A stretch of DNA of 64,000 nucleotides from assembly GCF_003576455.2 (NCBI RefSeq), contig NZ_CP032869.1, positions 5,332,001-5,396,000 of the forward strand, given 5' to 3'. The position numbers were made by a program, and so were the translations under genes. Positions within the stretch are counted from its first letter, which is position 1; the number at the start of each line of letters is the position of its first letter. Below are positions 18,686 through 27,901 of this stretch, piece by piece. The notes under the pieces were generated by a model, which was not told the origin of the DNA, did no database searches, and was given only the letters and a program-made list of their open reading frames with translations. Source of the DNA: Mucilaginibacter celer. Lineage in GTDB: Bacteria > Bacteroidota > Bacteroidia > Sphingobacteriales > Sphingobacteriaceae.

Positions 18686-19561
18686 TTACTCCACCCTCCG
18701 CACATCCACATTCACAATCATCCGCTGCCCTGCGCCGCTATACACAATCCCTTTCAATGGCGTAACATCAGCAAAATCCCGCCCGAAGGCTGTACGCACG
18801 TGCCTGTCATTAACCAATAGGTTGTTGGTGGCATCAAACTCTGTCCAGCCAATTTCAGGAATGTACAGTGCTATCCAGGCGTGCGAAGCATCGGCACCAA
18901 AAAGTTTGGGCTTGCCTGGCGGCGGAATGGTTTCAATATAACCGCTCACATACCTTGCCGCCAAACCGATAGATCGCAAACAAGCCAGCGAAAAATGCGC
19001 AAAATCCTGGCAAACGCCTTTTTTGTGCATAAAAACATCTTCTACCCGGGTACTTGTATCAGTAAAGCCGGGTGTAAAATCAAAATCATTAAATATGCGC
19101 GAGTTGAGATCGAGCATGGCTTCCATAATCGGCTTGCCGGGGGTAAAGGATTGTAATGTGTAATCGCGGATCTCATCTATAAACCGAATATGGGCCGATT
19201 CAAGATAAAACTGGCGGATATCATTATCAGCCTCGGCGCTTCGCAGCCAGATTACCACGTTTTCCCAGGGCATGGTATCCTTGGGGTTGGCTTTGATCCA
19301 AACGGGCTCGGCTATCTCTACATTGCTTTTTATCTCAACACTCAGTTTGCGGTGAAACTCCTCTATCGAAAAATAAATAAACTTGTTACCAAAAAAATCT
19401 TCGCGGGTAGCCAGCAGGCGTGGCTCGGGGTGAATCTGGTAGTTGATCTTTTTTACTTCCTGAAAACTATGATCAACCGGCACCTGGTAAACCAGGTTAT
19501 GGCATAACGAGGCCCTTTGCTGGTACTCGTAGCGGGTAATATGGGTAACCTGGTATTTCAT
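18686..19561 (-). CDS. Transglutaminase-like cysteine protein
   Basis: 291 aa with a Bact_transglu_N domain (residues ~1-80, YQVTHITRYEYQQRASLCHN) and a transglutaminase core. The catalytic triad is visible: Cys in KGVCQDFAHF (about 182), His in ASHAWIALY (about 226) and Asp in WTEFDATNN (about 241). No signal peptide, so it should act in the cytoplasm, as amidase, protease or cross-linker. Its ATG overlaps the stop of the upstream ATP-grasp gene (TAATG at 19559..19563), implying translational coupling. It is the last gene of a three-gene set with the ATP-grasp/alpha-E and DUF2126 proteins. Confidence 0.9.
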   Translation of the reverse strand: MKYQVTHITRYEYQQRASLCHNLVYQVPVDHSFQEVKKINYQIHPEPRLLATREDFFGNKFIYFSIEEFHRKLSVEIKSNVEIAEPVWIKANPKDTMPWENVVIWLRSAEADNDIRQFYLESAHIRFIDEIRDYTLQSFTPGKPIMEAMLDLNSRIFNDFDFTPGFTDTSTRVEDVFMHKKGVCQDFAHFSLACLRSIGLAARYVSGYIETIPPPGKPKLFGADASHAWIALYIPEIGWTEFDATNNLLVNDRHVRTAFGRDFADVTPLKGIVYSGAGQRMIVNVDVRRVE

Positions 19562-22113
19562 TATAATTCGGGTAGCGGGTTGTTACTTTTTACAAAACTG
19601 TACTGGCTTTGGGTGGGGCTGAAATAGCTTTCGTAAATAGCGCCCGATGCCTGCCCCAGCGTAGTAATTAAATGGTGCAGAAAATCGTGCAGTTTCTTTT
19701 TGCTCAGCTCATCATCAGCATCGGGGGTTACCAGCTTATTCACATCGCAAAGCCTGATCATGGTTAAAGCCTCCAATAGTTTTTTCCTTGCCGGGCTTAA
19801 ACTGCCTTCGCTGTTATCATCGGGCAGTTGCTTCAGGTGTTCATCAATTTTTGATACCAAAAATGCTACCGATTTGGGGTTATCCTCATTTATCAGCAGT
19901 AAATTAAGCACACCCTGCATCTGCAGTGTCGATCGGTAAAGGTAGCGGTAGGTAACCAAACTTTCGTGGCTCATCAGCACCAGCTCCATTAATTGCTTTT
20001 CCACATCTGGTTTTACATCGATGGCTAAAGCGGCCTGTAAAATGGTGCAGGTGTTCATGGCCTGCTCTAAAAAGCGGCCCGTATTGAGTAAACGCCAGCT
20101 CGAAGCCCGGGTCATGTTATCATTATTAAGGCCGATGAAGGCCATCAGCTTTATGATAAACTGATCGAGATTGTGATAGATTTTGTGCAGGTTATCGCCA
20201 TTCTCCTTCATCAAGTCCAACTCTTCTGATATACTGTCCAGGATCCGCCAGGTATCGAGGCTTAGCCTGTCGCGCACGGCGTAGCCATTGGTTAAAAACG
20301 ATTGCAGCGATTGGGCCAGTGTGCCTGGCCTGCCGGTTTCAACAGCAAGCGAAAGCAGTTCCTTTTCGGGCTGGGTTAGTTTAACCTGGTCTTCGTCGGC
20401 AAAACCGGGGAGGGTGCCGGTTAATGCGCTCAGGCTTTTTAACAGGATCACCAGTGTCTGGTCGGTTTCCGGGTGGATCTCGTCATCGCGCTCGTTGTAA
20501 ATTTTTAGTACGATGCGCATCATCCGCACATTACTCACCGCCCTGTCCAGGTATCGGCCCAGCCAGAAAAGGCTTTCGCCGGTGCGGCTTGGTAAAATGT
20601 TTTTAACCTGCCTTAGCGGTTGCCGGCTTACCGGCTGCTGAGGCGGGTTTTGCGGCAAAGGCCCCAACACCCAGGTATCCTTACTGATGCCGCCCGACTG
20701 GTTGGAAATAATAAATCCATCCTTAGCCGGAAAGCTGCGCGATAAGCCGCCCTGCATTACATGGTAGGCCTGTTTTTCGGTATCGGCCACCACATAGCTC
20801 CTGAAAATGGCGTTGCTCGCCTCCAGGTTATTATCAATAAGCGATGGGGTGGTGCTCAGGTTTACCACTTCCTGCGCCACATATAAATAAGGGCGGGTAT
20901 TGATCTCTTTTTTAAGTTCTTCTATCTGCTTTTTGCTCAGCTCGCTGCCTATGTATGGCCGGTTTTCGTTGCTGCGATAGGTAGAGCGGATGATTAAAAA
21001 AGGCAGGTTATCAAACACGTATTTCCTTTCTTTTTCGTGCCCGCACCACCACGTAGCTACTGATGGCAATATCAGTTCTTCATTTAACAGGTGGCGGCTT
21101 AACCGCGGCAAAAAGGCCATCAGACCGGGGTTTTCTAACACACGGCAGCCCAGCGGGTTAATCACCGTAACCTTTTTTTGCCTCACGGCCTCCATCAGGC
21201 CTACAACACCCAACTGCGATTTGCCGAAAAACTCCAGCGGATCGCAAAAAATATCATCTACACGCCTTACAATAACATCAACTTTTTCAAGGCCTCGCAG
21301 GGTTTTAAGCCATACGTAGCCATCGCTCACGGTAAGATCCTGGCCAAAAACAAGCGTGATACCCAATGAGGAGGCCAGGTAAGCATGCTCAAAATAGGTT
21401 TCGTTTGCCGTACCCGGCGATAAAAGCACCACCCGTGGGTTCTCTTTATTTTGGAGTGCGAGTTTGGTTAGGGTGTTTTTTAATGTTTGATAATAGGATG
21501 AGATCTTGCGTACCTGGTTTTCACGGATCAGATCCGGAAACACCCTTGTCATGGCGGCACGGTTCTCTAATGTATAACCCGCTCCGGATGGGGCGTCGGT
21601 ACGGTCATGCAGCACCCACATTTTGCCTAACGGCCCCCGAACCAGATCGGCGGAATATTGAATGAGCTGAAATTTACCGGGGATCTTGATCTTATCGGCC
21701 TGGCGCAGAAAACCTTTGTGGGTAAATACCAGGTCAAAAGGGATAAAACCTTCTTTAATCAGCCTGCGGTCGCCATAAATATCGGTTAAAATCAAATTCA
21801 GCAACTCGGCACGTTGAGTTAACCCCCGCTCAATGGTTTCCCATTCCTGCTGGCTGAAAACCATGGGTACCGGGTCAAGCTTCCAGGGGCGGTTAATGCC
21901 GTCCGGGTCGCTGTACACGTTATAGGTAACACCGTTATCCCGCAGTTCCTGGCTAATTTCCCTGCTGCGCTGCTCCATTTTTTCGAGGCCCAGCTCGTCG
22001 TAGGCATGCGCTATTTTTTTCCAATGTTCACGCACCTCGCCGCCCGGAGCGGCAAGCTCATCAAAAAAAGGTTTGGCAGTATTACCGGCCTGCTGCAGGT
22101 ACGTTTCAATCAT
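19561..22113 (-). CDS. Circularly permuted ATP-grasp / alpha-E domain fusion
   Basis: 850 aa. Residues ~1-480 match the circularly permuted ATP-grasp family (formerly DUF404/DUF407), with a conserved DGINRPWKLDPVP start, LSPGTANETYFEHAYLA and IRSTYRSNENRPYIG segments. Residues ~510-830 are an alpha-E domain (formerly DUF403; starts ILPSRTGESLFWLGRYLDRA). In many bacteria these are two genes; here they are fused. ATP-grasp enzymes form amide bonds from a carboxylate and an amine, so a peptide-tagging or small-peptide ligase role with the neighbouring transglutaminases has been proposed for the family. The product is not known. It is 129 bp downstream of the DUF2126 gene and coupled to the next gene. 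Confidence 0.9.
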   Translation of the reverse strand: MIETYLQQAGNTAKPFFDELAAPGGEVREHWKKIAHAYDELGLEKMEQRSREISQELRDNGVTYNVYSDPDGINRPWKLDPVPMVFSQQEWETIERGLTQRAELLNLILTDIYGDRRLIKEGFIPFDLVFTHKGFLRQADKIKIPGKFQLIQYSADLVRGPLGKMWVLHDRTDAPSGAGYTLENRAAMTRVFPDLIRENQVRKISSYYQTLKNTLTKLALQNKENPRVVLLSPGTANETYFEHAYLASSLGITLVFGQDLTVSDGYVWLKTLRGLEKVDVIVRRVDDIFCDPLEFFGKSQLGVVGLMEAVRQKKVTVINPLGCRVLENPGLMAFLPRLSRHLLNEELILPSVATWWCGHEKERKYVFDNLPFLIIRSTYRSNENRPYIGSELSKKQIEELKKEINTRPYLYVAQEVVNLSTTPSLIDNNLEASNAIFRSYVVADTEKQAYHVMQGGLSRSFPAKDGFIISNQSGGISKDTWVLGPLPQNPPQQPVSRQPLRQVKNILPSRTGESLFWLGRYLDRAVSNVRMMRIVLKIYNERDDEIHPETDQTLVILLKSLSALTGTLPGFADEDQVKLTQPEKELLSLAVETGRPGTLAQSLQSFLTNGYAVRDRLSLDTWRILDSISEELDLMKENGDNLHKIYHNLDQFIIKLMAFIGLNNDNMTRASSWRLLNTGRFLEQAMNTCTILQAALAIDVKPDVEKQLMELVLMSHESLVTYRYLYRSTLQMQGVLNLLLINEDNPKSVAFLVSKIDEHLKQLPDDNSEGSLSPARKKLLEALTMIRLCDVNKLVTPDADDELSKKKLHDFLHHLITTLGQASGAIYESYFSPTQSQYSFVKSNNPLPEL

Positions 22114-22148
22114 GTTCCAAATCTCTTATTTTTCGGCTATAAAAATTT

Positions 22149-22243
22149 GTCTGAATCAGAATTTACAGAATTTTTAAATTAACAGAATGCTGTCGGATTT
22201 CCAATTCTGAGCATTCTAAAATTCTGTAAATTCTGATTCAGAC
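22149..22243. repeat. Inverted repeat with 26-bp perfect arms
   Basis: Arms 22149..22174 and 22218..22243 are exact reverse complements (GTCTGAATCAGAATTTACAG...). An inner weaker pair AGAATGCT/AGCATTCT shortens the loop. It fills the whole gap between two genes of the transglutaminase cluster, and the right arm reaches the stop codon of the DUF2126 gene. Similar motifs are common between Bacteroidota genes; it may be a dispersed repeat or an RNA processing or attenuation hairpin. Confidence 0.8.
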
Positions 22244-25200
22244 TACAAATTCGTAGCATTTTTATACCGCCTCAAATCCATAGTATACGGGTACTCAGGG
22301 TTTACCACCTGTTGCGTAATGGTGTATTGCGGCAGGATATTCATTTTGGTAACAAACCTGCCCCCGGCTGTTTGCTGGCTTGCGGCCGGCTCAACCAGGT
22401 TAACCGAATGCCCAAAATCAAAGAAACGCGAAATTACCCTCGCTTCGGCCTCGTAACTGTTTACCGGGAAGGTATCATAGCTTCGCCCGCCCGGATGCGA
22501 AACATGGTACTGGCAGGCGGCTATTGATTTTTGCGTCCAGTTATCATACAAATCAAACACCAGCGGCGTATCAATGCCTATGGTTGGATGCAGTGCCGAT
22601 GGTGGCTGCCAGGCGCGGTACCTTACCCCAGCAATATATTCGCCTTGTATACCGGTGCTTTTTAGGGGGATTTTTAAGCCGTTGCACAAAAAGGTATAGC
22701 GCGAATCGGTAAGCCCCGAAATTTTTACCTGCACCCGCTCCAGCGATGAATCAACAAAGCGGGAAGTGCCCGAACTCGACATTTCTTCGCCCAGTACGTG
22801 CCATGGTTCGATAGCCATTTTTATTTCGATGTTGATATCATCAACCTGCAATTCGCCCAGGAAAGGGAAGCGGAAGCTGAAAAACGGTTCGAACCACGAA
22901 ATATCAAAACCGTAACCGGCATCGCGAAGACTGTTAACCACCTCGGTCATATCCTTATAACAGTAGTGCGGCAACAGGAAACGATCATGCAGTTCAGTTC
23001 CCCAACGTACCAGTTTATGGTTGTATGGCGTTTTCCAAAACCAGGCCAGCAACGTACGGATGAGCAGGAACTGCACCATACTCATGCGGTAATGCGGCGG
23101 CATATCAAAACCCCTGAACTCGAGGATGCCCAGGCGGCCGCTCGATGAATCGGGCGAATAAAGTTTATCGATGCAAAACTCCGAGCGGTGGGTATTGCCG
23201 GTGATATCTGTTAAAAAGTGGCGGAAAATCCTGTCCACCAACCAAAACGGCACCTCATTCTCCTTCAAATCGGGGATTTGTTGAAAAGCTATCTCCAGTT
23301 CATAAAGTGTTTCCATCCGGCCCTCATCAACACGCGGGGCCTGGCTGGTTGGGCCGATAAATTGTGTGGAAAACAGGTACGATAAACAAGGATGGTGCTG
23401 CCAGAAGGTAATAAAACTACGCAACACATCCGGCCTGCGCAACAGCGGGCTATCGGCCGGGGTTTCGCCACCGAGCGTTACGTGGTTACCACCGCCCGTA
23501 CCGGTATGCCTGCCGTCGATATTGAACTTTTCGGTAGCCAGGCGCGATTCTGCTGCTTTTTTGTACAGGATCTCGTAGTTGGTAGCCAGTTCGCGCCAGC
23601 TTTTGGCCGGGTGGATGTTTACTTCAATAACGCCGGGATCGGGCGTGATCATCATTTTGGTAACCCGGTTATCCGTAGGCGGATCGTAGCCCTCTATCAA
23701 TACAGGCATTTTCAGTTTTTCGGCGGTACGTTCAACCGCGTTAACCAGGCTTAAGTAATGCTCAAAATAACTGGTTGGCGGGAAAAACACGAATAGCTTA
23801 CCCTGCCTTGCCTCAACCACTAAAGCGGTTTTAAATATAATGTCGGTGTTGTTAAAAGGGGTATTATCGGCTGCTTCTTCAATAGCATCGGGCAGTGCAT
23901 CTACATCAGCAAACAGGCTTCGTTCGGCCAGCTCTTCCTGTTCGGCAGGGTCGGTATATTGTATCGAATCCAACGGCAAACGTAAACCAACCGGCGAGTT
24001 ACCCGGTACCAAAAACAGGTTATTGCGCCGGAAAGCCCATTTACAGCTTTGCCAGTTGTTTTGAAAAATATCCCACTTAACAGGCACCACATATCCAACC
24101 GGCTCGTTAAGCCCGGTATTCAGCAACTCGGCCAGCTTTTGCCTTTCCAGGGGCGATTTTAAATCAACCTTCAGCGGATCGACATTGATGGGCGTTTTGC
24201 TTTCTTCCCACAAAAAATAAAAAGGGTCTTCATAAGTTGGGGTAATATTTTTTTTGTCGATGTGCAGTTCGTGTGCCAGGGTTTGCATAAACTGATCAGC
24301 CTCTTCGGGGCCAAAGCCATAATCTTTGGACAGATCGGCCATCAGCTCATCATTATGCCACATCGGCACGTTATCCTTACGCCAGTAACAGGCCAGTTTC
24401 CAGCGGGGCAGCGGTTCGCCGGGGTACCATTTGCCTTGTCCGTATTGCATCAGGGCCCCACTGCCGTACTCGTTTTTAAGTTTGTGGAACAGGATGTTTG
24501 ACAGGCGGCGTTTATGCTCGCCATCGGCAGCCGAGTTCCATTCGGGGGCTTCATAATTATCTATCGATACAAAAGTTGGTTCGCCGCCCATGGTGAGGCG
24601 TACGTTATTGGCCTCAAATTCGGCATCAACCTGATCGCCCAGGGCCATGATATCGTCCCATTGCTCGTCTGAGAATGGTTTGGTTACCCGTGGTTTTTCT
24701 TCAATACGGGTGATGGTATTTTCGAAGTGAAATTCGGTATCGGCCGGATCGGCCAGACCACTGATAGGGGCGGCACTTTGCGGATCGGGCGTGCAGGCCA
24801 GCGGGATATGCCCCTCTCCGGCAAACAAACCCGATGTAGGATCGAGCCCCACCCAACCGGCGCCGGGTAGGTAAACCTCGGCCCAGGCATGCAGATCGGT
24901 AAAATCTTCGGCTGCGCCCGATGGGCCGTCTAATGATTTGATATCGGGCTTCAGTTGCACCAGGTAGCCCGATGCAAAACGAGCAGCTAACCCAAAGTGC
25001 CTGAGCAATTGTACCAACAGCCAGGCTGTATCCCGGCACGAACCGGATTTAAGCTCCAGGGTTTCCTCGCACGATTGGATGCCCGGCTCCATGCGGATTT
25101 GGTAAGCTATTTCCTTATACAGGAGTTGATTTACATCTACCAGAAAGTTTTGGGTAACCGTATTTTTATTGAGCAGCTCGCTTGCTTTCTCGGTCAAGTC

Positions 25201-25584
25201 CATCAGCAGCGGCCCATTTTCGGTTACTTCCAAATAAGGCACAAGGTTTTTTTGCAATGCCTCATCATAATCAAAAGGGTAGTGAACGGCATATTCCTCC
25301 ACAAAAAAATCAAATGGGTTGATCACCACCATATCGGCTATCACCTCTACATCAACGCTAAACTCATTTACCTTTTCGGGGAAAACGATACGGGCCAGGT
25401 AATTGCCAAAGGGATCCTGCTGCCAGTTGATAAAATGTTTTTCGGGCAGGATTTTTAGCGAGTAGCCTTTAATCATGGTACGCGAATGCGCCGCCGGGCG
25501 TAAGCGGATAACGTGCGGCGAAAGCGAGATGTGTTTATCGTATTTGTAACTTGTGAAGTGACGGATAGCTACTTTTATCGACAT
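22243..25584 (-). CDS. Transglutaminase-DUF2126 fusion protein
   Basis: 1113 aa, standard for this family. N-terminal transglutaminase unit: Bact_transglu_N (about 1-85), then core with Cys in GSCRDTAWLL (about 183), His in DLHAWAEVYLP (about 231) and Asp in VGLDPTSG. The remaining ~800 residues are DUF2126 (PF09899), with conserved GGEPTFVSID, GGGNHVTLGG and LEFRGFDMPP segments. It appears to be the first gene of the three-gene minus-strand cluster. The DUF2126 part has been suggested to be a ligase-like domain, but I know of no biochemical proof. Cytoplasmic, no signal peptide. Confidence 0.9.
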   Translation of the reverse strand: MSIKVAIRHFTSYKYDKHISLSPHVIRLRPAAHSRTMIKGYSLKILPEKHFINWQQDPFGNYLARIVFPEKVNEFSVDVEVIADMVVINPFDFFVEEYAVHYPFDYDEALQKNLVPYLEVTENGPLLMDLTEKASELLNKNTVTQNFLVDVNQLLYKEIAYQIRMEPGIQSCEETLELKSGSCRDTAWLLVQLLRHFGLAARFASGYLVQLKPDIKSLDGPSGAAEDFTDLHAWAEVYLPGAGWVGLDPTSGLFAGEGHIPLACTPDPQSAAPISGLADPADTEFHFENTITRIEEKPRVTKPFSDEQWDDIMALGDQVDAEFEANNVRLTMGGEPTFVSIDNYEAPEWNSAADGEHKRRLSNILFHKLKNEYGSGALMQYGQGKWYPGEPLPRWKLACYWRKDNVPMWHNDELMADLSKDYGFGPEEADQFMQTLAHELHIDKKNITPTYEDPFYFLWEESKTPINVDPLKVDLKSPLERQKLAELLNTGLNEPVGYVVPVKWDIFQNNWQSCKWAFRRNNLFLVPGNSPVGLRLPLDSIQYTDPAEQEELAERSLFADVDALPDAIEEAADNTPFNNTDIIFKTALVVEARQGKLFVFFPPTSYFEHYLSLVNAVERTAEKLKMPVLIEGYDPPTDNRVTKMMITPDPGVIEVNIHPAKSWRELATNYEILYKKAAESRLATEKFNIDGRHTGTGGGNHVTLGGETPADSPLLRRPDVLRSFITFWQHHPCLSYLFSTQFIGPTSQAPRVDEGRMETLYELEIAFQQIPDLKENEVPFWLVDRIFRHFLTDITGNTHRSEFCIDKLYSPDSSSGRLGILEFRGFDMPPHYRMSMVQFLLIRTLLAWFWKTPYNHKLVRWGTELHDRFLLPHYCYKDMTEVVNSLRDAGYGFDISWFEPFFSFRFPFLGELQVDDINIEIKMAIEPWHVLGEEMSSSGTSRFVDSSLERVQVKISGLTDSRYTFLCNGLKIPLKSTGIQGEYIAGVRYRAWQPPSALHPTIGIDTPLVFDLYDNWTQKSIAACQYHVSHPGGRSYDTFPVNSYEAEARVISRFFDFGHSVNLVEPAASQQTAGGRFVTKMNILPQYTITQQVVNPEYPYTMDLRRYKNATNL

Positions 25585-25876
25585 AAATGGGGTTTTATGT
25601 TATAAAAATATCCTATTTGTGGTAAAATGCTCAATAAAAGAAGTTGTTTTTTATGAAATTTTTAAACAAATGCCATTATTGCAAAAAAATGGCAAAATAA
25701 GAGGCGATAATTGATAAAAATATAGTTTTGTCAGGCCTCGATTTTTGCGAAGCATTGTTGAATTTAAATTTAAAGCCTTTTAAAGTTCCGCAAGTTCATT
25801 TGTTTTGGAAGATTTCTTCATTTCCTTCCGTGGGGTATAGCCTTCAACTTAAGCAAAAAAGCGGTGGAATTGTGCG

Positions 25877-25989
25877 ATTCCCCTCTTGAGAGGGATGGAG
25901 GGGTGTGTTACTCTGCGCGAGGTTATCGCTCGCATAACACACCCCCTGCTCTCGCTTTTACCCGTCGCGCCCCCTCTCAAGAGGGGAAT
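25877..25989. repeat. Nested palindromic element, copy 1
   Basis: Outer arms 25877..25894 and 25972..25989 (18 bp, perfect, GGGG-rich with central CTTGAG/CTCAAG) enclose a second pair 25900..25910 and 25935..25945 (11 bp, perfect). The element occupies the 475-bp gap 25585..26059; the rest of that gap is A/T-rich and I see no gene in it. It has the same plan as the elements at 51793..51920 and 61876..61995. Confidence 0.8.
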
Positions 25990-26059
25990 TTAAAAGCCTG
26001 TTTCTTAACTTAACGGCTATGCTTTATATTAAAGGGGATATTTTAATAAAAACAGCTTT

Positions 26060-26497
26060 CTACAATTGATTTTCTTTTATCCAATCACCATAAGCTGTTT
26101 CCTCCGCCACATCAGTGGGGCTTTCAAATTCAAGGCGGTATCCATCCGGATCTTTTACACTCACAACCCACATGTTATTGCCAACAAAAGGCTCGGCAAG
26201 GCTTAATCCGTTTTGCTTAAATTCATGATACAAAGCCAGCGCGTCGACACACTGATGGCAAATAGTGACGCCTGCGCCCCGCGGCCCGGATTGTTCTGCG
26301 TTAGGTACACGCGGCTGTTGAAGCATAATGGCTACGGCGTCGCGCGTGAGCCAGCACCACTCAATTTTACCCCGGGGCGCCCATTGGTTGGCGAGTTTAA
26401 AACCAAGGCCATCAAGGTAAAACTTTAGCGAGATTTCCATATCCGTCACCATAAAAAATGGTACGGATAGTTTAATATTTTGCGGAATTGTTTCCAT
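26060..26497 (-). CDS. VOC (glyoxalase/bleomycin-resistance) family protein
   Basis: 145 aa from ATG 26497. A longer frame exists but runs inside the upstream ankyrin gene; the chosen ATG overlaps that gene's TGA by one base (TGATG), a typical coupled start, and begins METIPQNIKLSVPFFMVTD, which fits the first strand of the fold. Paired beta-alpha-beta-beta-beta units are visible (FYLDGLGFKLANQW, then VVSVKDPDGYRLEFESP). The DPDGYRLEF ending carries the metal-ligand Glu position of glyoxalase-fold enzymes. Substrate unknown; fosfomycin- or bleomycin-type resistance and lyase roles exist in the superfamily. Confidence 0.82.
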   Translation of the reverse strand: METIPQNIKLSVPFFMVTDMEISLKFYLDGLGFKLANQWAPRGKIEWCWLTRDAVAIMLQQPRVPNAEQSGPRGAGVTICHQCVDALALYHEFKQNGLSLAEPFVGNNMWVVSVKDPDGYRLEFESPTDVAEETAYGDWIKENQL

Positions 26498-27468
26498 CAG
26501 GCATTTTTTAAACGGTTTGCAATCCCGGTATAGCCTTTTCGTTGGGCCCAAACCAATGGCCTGGCCCAATCGGCTCCGGCCAGTTCGGGGTCGGCTCCTT
26601 GTTGCAAAAGGTAATCAACCATTTCTGCGCGGCCCCAGCGGGCTGCCATGCCTAAAGGCGTACTTTGATAATCATCGTCGATACTGTTCAGATCTGCCCC
26701 GTGTTTCAATAATAATTGCACTTTGGCCATATCTCCTTTTTGGGCCATGTTGTGTAAAATGCTTACCTGCTGCCAGCTTTGGGTATTGGGGTTCATGCCT
26801 TTTTCCATCATGTAGGAAGCCCCATCCAGGCGTTCAAAATAATACGCAGGCGTCCATTTTAAAATATCGGGTACTTTGGCGCCGTGGCTAATCAACAAAT
26901 CGGCCATTGGGCGGTTGTTGTGTTTGGCGGCAAAAGTTAATATTCCCTCCCCCCAAAAAAAAGTTTCATCGAGGGCAAATTCGGGATGATTTTTCAATAC
27001 AGCTTCGGTTGCTGCGAGGTCTTCCCGATCAACCGCCTGCTCAAATTCCATTTGCTCCGGGCTGCGGTTATAAAAAATTCTGCCATTATCGCCAAAGTAT
27101 TTTTGTTGCTCCGGATGGGCTGCATAATCATTTAGCATTACAGCTATTTCGGTATATCCCCTATCTTCGGCTATAACATTAAGGTTATCTAAAAAGGGAT
27201 AAATCCGGTAGCCGGGCGCATGTGCACCTTCATTAAGCAGGTATTTTACCATGGCAGTGTGCCCCTCGCGTACCGCAAAATGTATGGGTGGCGTGTAATT
27301 ATATTGGGCGTAAATAAGTTCGGGGCATCCGGTTATGAGGTTTTTTAACTTTTCGAGGTCGCCCTGGTAGCTGGCTATTAATGTTTCCCATACTTTATCT
27401 GTAGTTGAAATAACCTTATTGGCTACTTGCATCGGTACGCCGAGACTCATTTCAGACGGTTTAATCAT
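26497..27468 (-). CDS. Ankyrin-repeat protein
   Basis: 323 aa without signal peptide. At least five ankyrin-like units are visible: PIHFAVREGHTAMVKYLLNEG (about 60-80), the block around EDRGYTEIAVML, LTFAAKHNNRPMADLLISHGA, LHNMAQKGDMAKVQLLLKHGA and TPLGMAARWGRAEMVDYLLQQGA. Ankyrin repeats mediate protein-protein contact. The gene is sandwiched with overlapping ends between two VOC genes: 8-bp overlap upstream and 1-bp overlap downstream. The three are probably cotranscribed. A partner cannot be named. Confidence 0.85.
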   Translation of the reverse strand: MIKPSEMSLGVPMQVANKVISTTDKVWETLIASYQGDLEKLKNLITGCPELIYAQYNYTPPIHFAVREGHTAMVKYLLNEGAHAPGYRIYPFLDNLNVIAEDRGYTEIAVMLNDYAAHPEQQKYFGDNGRIFYNRSPEQMEFEQAVDREDLAATEAVLKNHPEFALDETFFWGEGILTFAAKHNNRPMADLLISHGAKVPDILKWTPAYYFERLDGASYMMEKGMNPNTQSWQQVSILHNMAQKGDMAKVQLLLKHGADLNSIDDDYQSTPLGMAARWGRAEMVDYLLQQGADPELAGADWARPLVWAQRKGYTGIANRLKNA

Positions 27469-27850
27469 CTGTTTTTATCATGTTGATATTCTGGCAAAAG
27501 CGCAATGTATTTCCATCCACATCGGTAACGTAAAACTCCCGCCGTCCCCAGGTTTGATCAACCGGCCCCTGGTGCACCGGCGAGTTGGGTTTGGCGGAAG
27601 TGTTGAGCCCGCGACTTTTATATTTTGCAAAAAGCGCGTCCACATCCGTTGTGTATACGTAGATCACTGATCCAAAAAGCCTGTCGCTTTCGTGCGTGGT
27701 GATTTGCAGTTCCATTTGTTCATGCCCCAGATCAACAACCGGCGAATCGGGAGTATCATCGGGCCAGGTCATCAAAAAATCCAAAACTTCGGTATAATGC
27801 CGTATGGCGGCACGCATATCGCTTACTTTAAGTAACGGGATGATTTGCAT
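27461..27850 (-). CDS. VOC family protein (glyoxalase fold)
   Basis: 129 aa: MQIIPLLKVSDMRAAIRHYTEVLDF at the start and YVTDVDGNTLRFCQN near the end fit the bleomycin-resistance branch of the VOC superfamily, with Arg/Trp-rich GRREFYV before the last strand. First gene of a three-gene overlapping set with the ankyrin protein and a second VOC protein. Proteins of this class often bind and sequester small molecules. The specific ligand is unknown. Confidence 0.82.
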   Translation of the reverse strand: MQIIPLLKVSDMRAAIRHYTEVLDFLMTWPDDTPDSPVVDLGHEQMELQITTHESDRLFGSVIYVYTTDVDALFAKYKSRGLNTSAKPNSPVHQGPVDQTWGRREFYVTDVDGNTLRFCQNINMIKTDD

Positions 27851-27901
27851 GCATCTAAGTTAATTAATGAATTGATTATATTTATGCCTAAATAGCTCAT
27901 T

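Noticed and set aside
19700..25458. Numerous plus-strand open frames of 60-150 aa opposite the transglutaminase cluster
   Set aside because: Shadows of long G/C-rich minus-strand genes, with no start context or family resemblance.
26498..26569. N-terminal extension of the VOC protein
   Set aside because: Lies in the ankyrin coding sequence; the coupled ATG at 26497 is better.
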